From Azolla caroliniana (taxonomy: Eukaryota > Polypodiophyta), in the NCBI GenBank assembly GCA_043228905.1, contig JBHGNT010000006.1, forward strand, positions 22,382,001-22,446,000: a stretch of 64,000 bases of DNA, written 5' to 3'. The position numbers and the translations under genes were made by a program. This document shows, in pieces, positions 54,181 through 64,000 of the stretch (position 1 is the stretch's first letter; the number at the start of each line of letters is the position of its first letter). The notes under the pieces were generated by a model. It ran no database searches. It saw only the letters and a program-made list of their open reading frames with translations, and was not told the origin of the DNA.

Positions 54181-56400
54181 GTAACAATGAGATCAGGAAG
54201 AACAGATTGACTAGAGAAGCAAAGGCAACTATAGCAGCAAACAAGATCAAGATTCAAGTGTAGAGAGAGAGAGAGAGATGAGCACAAACTATGTAACTAT
54301 ATTATTATCAAGAAGTTCCAATGGCAACAACTCTCCAACTAGGTTACAAAGTTCAGTTTAAATACACACTAAACTAGGTCAATTGCCCTTTCCAATATTT
54401 ACAAATATGGCCTAGACCTAGTTTGTCTAATGGGACAATGTAAATGCGTCTGTTATGTACCCGTATTCGACACTCCCCCGTAATGGGCGTATACAACAAA
54501 AATCTGTAATTAAAAGAACAAACAAAAAGAAACTACAAACTTATAAAAGGTTGTTGAACAAGTTGGCTTTTGTCTTAAATGGCAATGTCTGAGAACAAGG
54601 GCCGGATTGGCCAAAGCAAGAAGCTTTGAAGCCGAATCTCAGTATGTCAATGTTGATTGCCCAAAACTTTCCTTATTGTCCGACTTAATCAGACTTATTT
54701 TTTATGACGCCCATCTAGTGCCGAAGTGTTCGGAATTGGTCTGGTAGAAGACACCTTGTCATCCCATCTGAGACATTGTCGGTCATCGGTATTTTCTCAA
54801 GGCCAAGCTTCTTAGAAATGACACAGTCCCAAACAAAGTGATATCGTACATATATGTGCTTTGAGGTGTCGTGGTGAACAAGATTTTTTGACAACACGAC
54901 GACCCCTTGACTATCGTTATAGACAATTGGAGGCGACTTCGAATCGACTTGTCGAAACGTGCGCGCCAACCGTCCGAGCCACAAAGCTTCTTTTGCTACG
55001 TTGGATGCAGCTACATATTCAGCTTTAGTGGTTGAAGTGATCGTGCACCCTTGGAGTTTCGACTTCCATGAGATTGCTCCATTGCCAAATTTAAACCAGT
55101 ATCTGATTGTTGATTTCTGATTGTCGAAGCAGCAAGTGAAGTTTCATTAGGTGTATCCGACTACACCTGAAGTCTTATTTAGGCCGAGTAGGATGCGATG
55201 GATCTAAACACATACTTTACCGTGTTCCAATGCAACTAGTGGAGATTATGCATAAATCTCTTGACGACTCCTACGACATGAGCTAAGTCCGGCCATGGTG
55301 TGACCATCGAACACATCAAGGAGCGGACAACCAGTGTATAAGGTACCAGCTTCATAGTTTCCCCCTCTGGATCGGATGTCGGCCAGTCTCTCTAAGACAT
55401 CCGAAGGCTAATCGAGAGAGGGGTCTATAGACCCACTTGCACGGAAGAACACATCGATTTTTTGGTAATTCGACCAAATCCTAAGTCTTGTTTTGTCAGA
55501 TGGACTTCATTTCGGACTCCATTGGCAGATGCCACGTGCTCGGCAATGTCTATGAATAAGATTCCAGGAGAATACCTCTCTGGGGGCTACCATAGTTTTT
55601 CTAATCTTCTTGCTATGACCGGGCTAGTCGGATCAGGTATCTCAGTCAGATGGGCTAGAGCCAAAACTTTCAGTTGGAGCCGATTCAGTGCTAGAGGATT
55701 TGTTTATCCATGAAGTTGACCTCGTGTTGTGGGTTGGGATGTTATGAAGGGCCGAGACTTCCGAGAAAGTTACCCTTCATACTTGAATAAGCCTTTTTGC
55801 CATTTTGTGCATGACCGACTCGTTGAAGACAACATCCAAACTTTGTATGATCTACATGTTCTGTAGGTCCTAAAGTCGATATTTGATTTTGCTATTTGGT
55901 CCATAGCCAAGGAAAATCCTTTCCTGGACCTTGGTTTGAGCTTTCGGCGTCATCTTTCGACATGAGGGCGTATGTGTCGCATTTGAAAATCCTCAACTTG
56001 TAGTAATTCGTCTTCCTGCTGGTCCATAGTTCTAGAGGTATTTGAAGTCCTAGATGCCTATTTAGCGACATATTGATTATGTGTACTATTGTAAGTAGGG
56101 CCTCTGTCCGGAAGCCATTCGAGAGTCCATAGTGTTGGAGCATAGCGATGATTCGTTCCTGAATTGTTCGATTCATTCGTTCGGCAATTCCGTTCTGCTC
56201 TAGACTATATGGTGTCGTATATTCATGTTGAATGCCGCATTGCCAACAAAATCTGACAAATTCTTTTTATTTGAATTCGCCTCAGTTGTTGATCTAAAAG
56301 CATTTTAGCTTCCGTCCGGACTGGTTTTCCACCAAGGCGAGCAATTTTGGAAAGATCGAGAACACTCAGTCTTTAACACATTCGCGTTCACAAGTGGAAT
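54181..56400 (-). mobile_element. Element F: deleted relative of element B
   Basis: A minus-strand copia remnant. An LTR-like segment at about 54,181-54,472 ends CGTATTCGACA, followed by ACTCCCCCGTAATGGGCGTA, nearly the same junction as in B (29,660-29,700). Coding relics in minus orientation are RNase H (54,715-55,120; HIYVRYHFVWDCVISKKLGL, DNVSDGMTRC), a little RT, then integrase (55,860-56,390; MNRTIQERIIAMLQHYGLSN, LGLQIPLELW). About 0.7 kb of RT relative to B is missing near 55,420. No right-hand LTR, gag or protease was found. Full of stops. Confidence 0.85.
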
Positions 56401-57168
56401 GATCGCGCATTCCATTTATAGATTCCTTTTATTTCTTGCGATTTTAGACAAATTTCAAAAACTTGATACACCAGTATCACATGTTTTAAATAGCATGTAA
56501 AATTTGCTAATTTTTTGAGATTTAACAAGTTTCAAAATGATAATTTCTAAAATTGAATAGTTTTTTAGTAAATGTTTAAATGTTGATGGTTTGTAGATAT
56601 GAAATGTAGTTAACTTAAAGAAGATCACAATGGTTAACTCAAGGCACAAGTTAAGATTAATGGTTTCACCATCTTGATGAGATTAAGATTACATCTTTTG
56701 TTAGACTTGAAAATGTTTTAAGTATAAGAGGTAACATTGCAATCCTTAATATCATCATCTATAAATTTAGTGCTCATTAACATCCATAAATTTACAACTC
56801 AAGAAATGTAGACAATATTCATAAACAATTTTGATAAATCCACAACTCCAAAAATGTAGATGATATTCATAAACTGTCAAAACTGTTAAACTTTAGATGT
56901 GAACATTAATATATCAATTTGAACATATCACACAATTATCAGGGTATCTACAATGTTGTCCACTTCTTCCTTTTGAGAATTCCCCTACAAAATTTGTGAA
57001 GTAAATGGCATTTGCGAAGTTCAACTACCATCAATACAATTATTAATGGTTTTTTGCTAATCAATGAAGCACATGTTCACCATAAGGTAACTTGTTGTGC
57101 AACATACATCTTTGCAGTATCGATATGCATCTTTTTCTCTTGTAAGAACATAGCTATCAGTATAATAT
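56401..57168. other. AT-rich DNA, nothing recognised
   Basis: Contains a local near-repeat of CCACAACTC.AAAAATGTAGA (about 56,798 and 56,840). No coding signal. Confidence 0.4.
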
Positions 57169-57229
57169 GAGTTCATGTTTAAAAAACCTCTTTTATTTGA
57201 AAAACAAGAAGTTTTTTAAACATGAACTC
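57169..57229. repeat. Perfect 19-bp hairpin
   Basis: GAGTTCATGTTTAAAAAAC at 57,169-57,187 is the exact reverse complement of 57,211-57,229, with a 23-nt loop. The same GTTCATGTTTAA word recurs within the large palindrome downstream. Confidence 0.95.
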
Positions 57230-57360
57230 AATATGTTGTATCGAGTTCATGTAAAAAACAAAGTTTTGATCATAATTCCATAGAATGTATTGAATTCATG
57301 TTCAAGGTTTTTTTTACCGGATTAATTTTTTTTTAATAATAATAAGTTGAGCTTAAGTTC

Positions 57361-58075
57361 ATATAAAAACTAGATTTTTCATCACAATTCGATACAATGT
57401 ATCGAGGTCATGTTTAATGTATATTTTTCTAACAAAATTTCAATATTTTTCTAATTTTTTTGATTAAAATTTATTTTTTTTCCAATTTGTTTTATGGAAA
57501 AATAATAATTTTAAACATAAATTCAATACATTGTATCGACTTGTGATGAAAACTTTGTTTTTTCATCATTTATTAAAGCTCAAAATAAAATTTCAAAAAA
57601 AGAAAACAAAAAACCAAAATAAATAGAAAAAAAAGCATTTAAAAAAAATTCGAGTTCATGTCAAAAAGTTAGCTTTTCAACACGAACTCAATACAATGTC
57701 GACTTTTCTACATCAACCGTGTTGAAAAACGGAGTTTTCAACACGAACTCGACTTTGTGTTGAAAAGCTAACTTGTTTAAAGCTTTTTTAGGGTTTTTTT
57801 TAAAAGAATTGGTTTATTTATTTATTTATTTTGGTTTTTTGTTGTTTTTTTAGAAAAAAAAATTGAGCTTTAATAAATGATAAAAAACCAGAGTTTTCAT
57901 CGCAAATCGATACAATGTATCGAATTCATGTTTAAAATTATTATTTTTCCATAAAACAAATTGGAAAAAATAAAAACAAATAAATAAGATTGAAAAAAAT
58001 TCAAAAAATATACTTTAAACATGAATTTGATACATTGTATCGAATTGTGATGAAAAATCTGGTTTTTGTATGAAA
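57361..58075. repeat. Large imperfect palindrome, about 0.7 kb
   Basis: Two arms of about 340 bp face each other around 57,715-57,735. The outer arm TTTTTCATCACAATTCGATA near 57,375 pairs with 58,040-58,060. An inner GTTAGCTTTTCAACACGAAC at 57,668 pairs with 57,745-57,771. The core is a small perfect stem at 57,718-57,744. The self-complementary word CGATACAATGTATCG recurs. Arms are diverged by indels and A/T runs. It could be a foldback or MITE-like element. Transcription would give a long double-stranded RNA. Confidence 0.85.
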
Positions 58076-58592
58076 AAATTGAAAAAAATCAGAAAAATTG
58101 TCTCTACTTTCCACTTTCAATATTCTATATTCAATGATTGTAAGGATGAAACTTTTTCCATTCTCCAATCAAAGACCATGTATATGAAATATAGTTTCCA
58201 TCTATAAATGGAAGTAATATGTTCGACTTAGCATTGACATTAACACTTAATCAAGTTGAGATGTTATAAATGATTTACTTTTATACCAACGGGTGATTTA
58301 TCTCGGGGAGTATGTGAAAATTATGTTCACGCATCCACAAATAAGTAGAGGTATGCATCTATGTGTGTGTGTACATGTGCAAAATATTCATTGTGTGAAT
58401 ATGCGACAGTTGCGAAAACTTATCATAAGGACTAGCGTACAGTTCTAATGCTTGTACAAGATTGTCATAATAGCCACAAAAGATGTACACACAAACCTAC
58501 CATGAAAGACCCCAACAATGTATAATTCTAGCAGTGGTCTGGACTTGGTACAAGGGAAACAAACCTACATGATGTGTTCCACATCACATATT
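58076..58592. other. AT-rich DNA upstream of WD40 gene
   Basis: No gene or clear repeat. It probably includes distal promoter sequence of the WD40 gene. Confidence 0.4.
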
Positions 58593-58686
58593 ACATCTAA
58601 TTATTAAAAGGCTTCCTTTTTTCCTAACTAATGGGAAAGTAGCTTTATTTTGGAGGAAAAAAGGCTTCCTTTTAATAATTAGATGT
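58593..58686. repeat. MITE-like hairpin upstream of WD40 gene
   Basis: Arms 58,593-58,624 and 58,655-58,686 are inverted copies (ACATCTAATTATTAAAAGG..) with one 3-base mismatch, around a 30-nt loop. The loop sequence TAACTAATGGGAAAGTAGC also appears, inverted, near 9,800-9,830, which points to a repeat family. It lies less than 100 bp from the likely WD40 TATA box. Confidence 0.8.
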
Positions 58687-58765
58687 GTTCAAAATTTTCA
58701 AAGGACATGATAGTGCTCAAACTTTTCAAAGGACTCGTGGATAAGATATATCCAAAAACTTGCAT

Positions 58766-58772
58766 TATAAAG
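58766..58772 (+). promoter_or_regulatory. Candidate TATA box of WD40 gene
   Basis: TATAAAG, followed by a CT-rich stretch suited to a plant transcription start near 58,795. Confidence 0.5.
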
Positions 58773-58794
58773 GAAGCTTGTACATACATAATAT

Positions 58795-58937
58795 ACCTCC
58801 CCTGTTCCTCCTCTGTTCCTCTCAGATCGCTGATTCTTCTTCTGCAGCACAAACCCACAATCACAGATATTCGCCGCATCAATGTCCAGACTTCACAGCT
58901 CCCTCCCTCCCTCGCCGTGATCTCGTCCGCCTTCCAG
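58795..58937 (+). other. Non-coding first exon of WD40 gene, with uORF
   Basis: CT-rich leader ending CTTCCAG before GTTAGT (donor at 58,938). The intron runs to the acceptor at 59,201-59,202. The exon contains a 12-codon upstream ORF, ATG 58,882 to TGA 58,920. The start of transcription is estimated from the TATA box. Confidence 0.55.
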
Positions 58938-59216
58938 GTTAGTTACGGTGGAAGATCTCATGAGGTTAGGGTTATCTGTTATCATACAAATAAAACAAAC
59001 TGAAGTTTTTCTTCCAAAGTTAGGATTGCTGTCTTGTGGTTTCTCTTCTACTGTTTCGATATAAAAAAGCAGATTGAATGTACCTTGTTTTATCTTTTAA
59101 GGTTATGCGTTGTGATTTTTGTCACCATAATTGGAAAATACTGAGTGATTTTTCTTCTTCTTTCTTTTTCTCTGGTACTTCTGTACATGGTCTTTTTTCC
59201 AGAGAATTGGCTCTCA

Positions 59217-62200
59217 ATGGCGCATATTCAGAGGGCTGGTTATGATCATGCCATGCCAGATGAATTTGAATTTGCAGATTTTGATGAAGATGAAGATGAA
59301 TTCTCGGAAGATATGCGAGAAGATCAAGTTGGGTCTGATTTTGATGATGAATTTGATTCGGTGAGCATACTTTCCCTTGCCTCTTTTGGTTCAAATAATC
59401 TATTATAACTATATTCCTTGTTATATGTGATCACCGCAAGAATGTTCTTTTGCTGTCTTATTTATTTGTCTATGTAACTAAAATGATAGAATTACTTGTG
59501 TGTATATTAGTATATTCAACCCTGGAATCAGCATGTGTATATACAGTTACTAGGACATGCACATACCAATTCCATGTATAGGTATTTACAAGTATATCTT
59601 GGTAGATGTAACTGAAATACATGTGCTTAACAGGATCATGCATATTCACCTTTTATTTATCTTGGTTTATGTATTCAAGGATTATGCATAACGTTAGGAC
59701 TTACATATTAAGTTGTAATGCATAGCAGAGTAGCAGATTGATGGATACAACTGCTGCTCAGGCAAGGCGAGGAAAAGATATTCAAGGGATGCCCTGGGAA
59801 CACTTAAATTTTACTAGAGAAAAATATAGGGAGAGCAGACTTCAACATTATAAAATTTATGAGAATTTAAGTGTCCCACACGAAGAGTTAGAAAAGGTCA
59901 GAGAATTTATTTGACCTTCTTCCACTGAGCATTTCATCTTCAAAATAGTTCATGGGTTAATGATTCAACAATCAAGTATCATTTATTGATTGTGAATCTC
60001 AATGATAGGAATGCCTGCATGTGACCAATGATTGCAAGTTTTATTCATTCAGACACAATACGAGATCAGTTGAGTCCACAATTGTACATTTTCAGGTAAC
60101 CTCTTCACGAATTCTGTTATTATTCCTGATGACAACCGTTGGGTCAGTGAGTTGATAACTCTTCTTGGCTATTAGTTCTCGTGGGTTAAACTATGATGTT
60201 TAATGTTTAGAGACAATAAAATTAACTTTTGCCATTTTAAATTATATAATGGCATTTAGAGATAGTTCCTAAACAGTTTACTCGTTGTGATGAATGGAAG
60301 TGCAAATAATTGATATGTGTGGTTCGAATATCTTCTGTATCATGCCCAATTAATGGTATGTTTTCATGTTCTGCTGCTCTTTGCAAACCCTTTTAGTATT
60401 TGTAACGTGATAAAGCGTGTCGCTGTTCTTTTGCATTAATAGATGACATTTAGAGACAAGGGTGAAATTTAGAATTTGAAAGGCAAATTTGAATGTGGAA
60501 TGGAAGTTTACCAACATACAAGCTATTTGTAGGATAAACCCAGGCTCGCCGTACCAATTAATTTCCCATATGCATATTCTGGAACAATTCCAAGTACTTC
60601 TTTGGCTGCATTGCAGTAGTCAGTAGTAAGCCACATATAACTCTCGTTATTGCCATGCCCAATCTCTGAATAAGGAACGCAGTCCAGAAACATTTCTTGT
60701 TAAACAAGCCAGGAGGTTTCCATTTCTAGCTCTAATTTATAATGTTAGTAATTGAATCTGTTCTACTATATGCAAAGGCCTATATGTTGGCTTGACATCA
60801 CACAGAGACTTCATGGTGAATCTAAGATTCCCATGGTAAGTTGCTTAGTTGAGCTCATGTAAAGAGGTCATATAGGAGAGAATGTTGTTGAAGCATTACC
60901 ATAGTTTGATCAAGAGAAGATGAAGTCAATATTGCTTGATAAGAAGTGTTTTAAGCTGTCATAGATGTGCTTGTAGTTGATTGGCACTTTAGCAATTGGC
61001 AAATCCGAACAGTTATACAACACTGGAGAGCAAAGGGTCCGAAGAGAGAAGTGAAAGAAGGTGATTAACTTCATTCTTTTTTCATTGCCACTATTTACTT
61101 AGTCATTTGGCACTTAACCCTTATGAAGTTGTGATGCACAAATTACGACTCCTTTGTAGAAGTCTTAAGTCACCAGAGCTCAGCTGTAGGCTTTAGCTAA
61201 ACAATGTCATTTTGTAAATACATAGTAAAGAAGACCAGAAAGAAAGATATATTAATTCTCTTTAAGAGGCCAAAATGGCCAATAAGACCAAACACAAGAT
61301 TACATCTTATGTGTCGGCTCGTTTTTGAGAACAACAAACCAAAATAAATGTTATATTAATGTCTTTTAGGAGGCCAAAATGGTCAATAAGGCCAAACAAG
61401 TGGTTACATCTGAAGTGTTGTCTCGTCTTTCAGAACAACAAACCAAAATAAATGTTACCAAGTAAAAAGAAGTAAAACCAGATAAAAAGAGTCTAAAGAA
61501 TCTTGTTATCTGTACATGTAAAATTTTCAAGTCTGATATATTGTAATTTTTGTCTTTGAAAGATCTCTAGCATAGGTTGATCCAGAATGAAGAGGTAATG
61601 GCCTTTGTCTGTCGATGACAATTGCCATCAAAGAATCTGGGCATTGTTTAATCTAGAAATGTTTATTGACGCAATACCTGGAGTAGTTTTATTGCTCTTT
61701 TGAAGCTGAAAATGGAAAACATTATCTTCTAGAAAACTTGAGTTTTCTTGTAAGTTGTATTATCAGTTCCATGTGTAGCTATTCTTCTTGTAAGGTGCAT
61801 CTTTCTGGATGAGCCTCAACAGGGCTTAATATTGATATTTTCTAGCAATCAGATGCTTCTCTTGCTCAGGCTGTTTCTGGAATCAGCTTTTTTTTTTGTT
61901 TGAGAAATTTCCCTTGTTAATGGAACTCTTACATTTTTTTCTGGCTTATTTATACCCAGATGACATCACAATGTTAAATGCTTGCACTCAAATTATTATT
62001 ATAAATCTTGTGCTATGAGCTCTCTTAAGCATCTAATTGATTTGTTAAAGAAATTTCTCTGTTTCTTGGAATTGTAAGAATTTTCTATTGGAGTATTTAG
62101 AACTTACAAATGGCTTTGAAATACGCTGTACAGCTTAGAAATCTTGTTTGGGCTAGCTCCAAAAATGATGTTTATGTGATGCATAACTCATCTGTTCTCC

Positions 62201-64000
62201 ATTGGTCTCCCATAAACCGGAAGAGAACCGAAGTTTTAAATGCTGCAAGGCCAATTGTCCCATCTCCAGAGGTATGGTTGATTCACAATTGTGCGAAATC
62301 CATCCTTACTAGAATTTTTATTTCTTGGAAATTTTCCATTAATCAATGCGTAGTTTTATTCTGCAGGCAGAAAGAAGTGGATGGTCTTCACAACATGCTA
62401 TAAGAAACTTGCTAATTAGTAGTATGTGTGTGAAGGGTAATCTTCTAGTTGCTGGTGGATTTCATGGAGAAATGATTTGCAAAGTAAGTTAAAGCAACCA
62501 AGCATGATTATGTAGGGCTTTCTTGATCTCCTTCATTTTACTCAATAATTAATATTTCATAGTTTCTGGACCGTCCTGGAGTGTCTTTCTGCACGAAAAT
62601 TACCTATGATGAGAATGCCATCACAAATGCTGTTGAAATATATGAAAATTCCAGGTATGATACAAGTAAATATACCTGGTTATTTCCTTGTTATTGAGTT
62701 GATGACATATTGATTACAATTTCACATTTTGGAATTACAGTGGTGCCACAAGGGTGATGACATCTAACAATGATTCTATCGTTAGAGTTTTTGAGATTGA
62801 TAAGTTTGAAGTACTTCAGAAGTTTTCCTTCCCATGGCCTGTTAATGTACATGCTCCTTTGGCCTTTTTCATTGATATGGTGGTTTTATCGTGTTGTGTT
62901 CAATAAGGGTTTTCCAGGTTGTACAGTAATGTTATACTGTTGACTAATATCTCAGCTAAAATAATTGCCTTACATGCTTTTTGACAGCACACATCCATTA
63001 GCCCCGATAAACAAGTTTTTGTGGTTGTGGGCGATAGTGCAGATGGATTTCTTGCAGATTGTCAAACAGGCAAGGTAATGACATCTATGAGAGTTTTGCT
63101 AAGCAATAGTCTTATTTCATATCATATGTCCTCTTTATTAAATATACTTTATGTTTTAGTACGGAAACCGAGCTCATGGTTTTCTCCTAGAATGGATACT
63201 CTAGATAAGATTTTAGGTTGCTGGCACAATAACGCGAATACTGTATGTTGTTCGACATAGGTTCATATCCAATGACTCTGTATCATAGGACTTTATGATT
63301 TTTTGATATGCCCATCTCTAATACCAAGTCAATTTCTTTTATAGCTTATTTGATATCCCTTTTCTATGCTGTTGAAATACCATAGGGTCTGTCAGCTCAG
63401 GCTGACAAGATTGTATTTTGGTTCATGATGCTACTTGGCAATGGTGCTTTAATGCTCCGGTTTGGTGGTTTTCTAATTTGTTATAAACATTTGTTTTTCT
63501 TTTTGCAGTTCTAGTCCATGCTTTGTGTGAATATGTTACAAAATGCCTTGGTTTTCTGTTTTTGAAAAATTTAGCTCTCTGGTTTTTGTTAATGTTTGTG
63601 ACAGCGCAAACTGCTATATAAACTAGTTTATAATGGTTCAGCTCACATTGAGCAGGCTTACACATGCGAATTCTGTTAGCTAATATGTAATGATTTTTTC
63701 AATCAATCATGATTTTGGTCTATATCGATGTAAACTGCAATATGAAAGCTACATTGAACATTTTTTCCTGAAAAATTTTGATATTTCTTGTTATGCAAGA
63801 TATTAGAAACTCTAAGAAGGACATATCTAATGTTTTCTTAAATCTTGTTGGTATGCCAGGTATTACAAACTCTAAAAGGACATTTAGACTACTCTTTTGC
63901 ATCAGCATGGCATCCAAATGGGCATCTTTTCGCAACTGGAAATCAAGATATGTCATGTAGACTCTGGGATGTTCGGAACTTAAGCTCTTCTATTGCTGTT
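59217..64000 (+). CDS. WD40-repeat protein, At1g78070-type (5' part)
   Basis: Homologue of the plant WD40 family represented by Arabidopsis At1g78070/At1g36070, whose function is poorly known. Nine exons join in phase: 59217-59360, 59729-59896, 60009-60095, 62134-62271, 62367-62483, 62563-62654, 62741-62846, 62988-63074 and 63860-64000 (window end), giving 360 residues so far. The N-terminus is strongly acidic (FEFADFDEDEDEFSED). Conserved blocks are RRGKDIQGMPWEHLNFTREK, LRNLVWASSKNDVYVMHNSS and VKGNLLVAGGFHGEMICK. These are followed by FLDRPGVSFCTKITYDENAI, FSFPWPVNHTSISPDKQ and the WD repeat GHLDYSFASAWHPNG..CRLWDVRNLSSS. The second exon has a tandem CAG acceptor (59,725 or 59,728), allowing one optional Gln. 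The 2-kb intron before 62,134 holds dispersed repeats. No damage seen; likely functional. Confidence 0.93.
60096..61249. other. WD40 gene intron, 5' half
   Basis: Intronic AT-rich DNA. No transposon ends or coding similarity recognised. Confidence 0.4.
61250..61620 (+). repeat. Dispersed repeat with internal tandem duplication
   Basis: Two copies of a unit of about 113 bp, AGAGGCCAAAATGGCCAATA..ACAAACCAAAATAAATGTTA, beginning near 61,260 and 61,370. They are followed by AAAGAATCTTGTTATCTGTA and GAAAGATCTCTAGCATAGG. The same modules appear at 1-190 and 760-930, and inverted at 16,560-16,640. Confidence 0.75.

Noticed and set aside
1-64000. CRISPR arrays, bacterial operons or phage-like systems
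   Set aside because: Intron-split nuclear plant genes and LTR retrotransposons throughout; tandem repeats found here are contiguous without spacers.

Overview
This is nuclear DNA of a land plant. It carries intron-containing homologues of PsbS (photosystem II photoprotection), the AAA ATPase SKD1/VPS4, a plant vacuolar-sorting-receptor-like PA-TM-RING protein (RMR) and a WD40 protein of the plant At1g78070 type. These sit in AT-rich DNA packed with LTR retrotransposons and LINE remnants. Introns reach almost 5 kb. The sequence alone does not fix the species. The LINE type and long introns would suit a large-genome plant such as a fern or conifer, but that is a guess.

Layout. 1-6.9 kb: terminal exon of SKD1/VPS4 (+), then AT-rich flank with microsatellites, palindromic tandem repeats and an aspartic-protease pseudogene fragment (-). 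6.9-8.3 kb: complete four-exon PSBS gene (-). 11.1-22.2 kb: RMR gene (-), four exons, whose two giant introns hold a probable solo LTR, a decayed LINE, a copia integrase relic and several tandem repeats. 23.2-35.5 kb: a three-level nest. A deleted Ty3/gypsy element (C) was split by a Ty1/copia element (A), whose 3' LTR was then split by a very young, opposite-strand copia element (B). A and B have exact 5-bp target-site duplications; C has a 4-bp one. 35.8-37.2 kb: antisense LINE remnant. 37.25-53.05 kb: a copia element (D) split inside its integrase by a Ty3/gypsy element (E, 39,940-50,004), again with perfect target-site duplications for both. 53.1-53.5 kb: solo LTR related to D. 54.2-56.4 kb: deleted relative of B (F). 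57.4-58.1 kb: a roughly 0.7-kb AT-rich palindrome. 58.8-64 kb: 5' part of the WD40 gene (+), nine coding exons with phase-consistent splicing, running off the right edge.

Functionally there are two layers. The host genes (ESCRT-III disassembly, energy-dependent quenching, vacuolar sorting/ubiquitination, WD40 scaffold) look unrelated to each other. The retroelements make up most of the middle 30 kb. The most unusual item is element E. Between its integrase and its 3' LTR it carries about 3.4 kb of sense-strand coding sequence for a large protein: a globular N-terminal domain, a Pro/Gln-rich linker with basic patches, long coiled coils and an acidic tail. This is preceded by a TATTTAAAC box that also occurs in the LTR. 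All element reading frames have some damage (stops, frameshifts or lost catalytic residues), so none looks autonomous as read. B has LTRs that differ only in microsatellite length and is the youngest.
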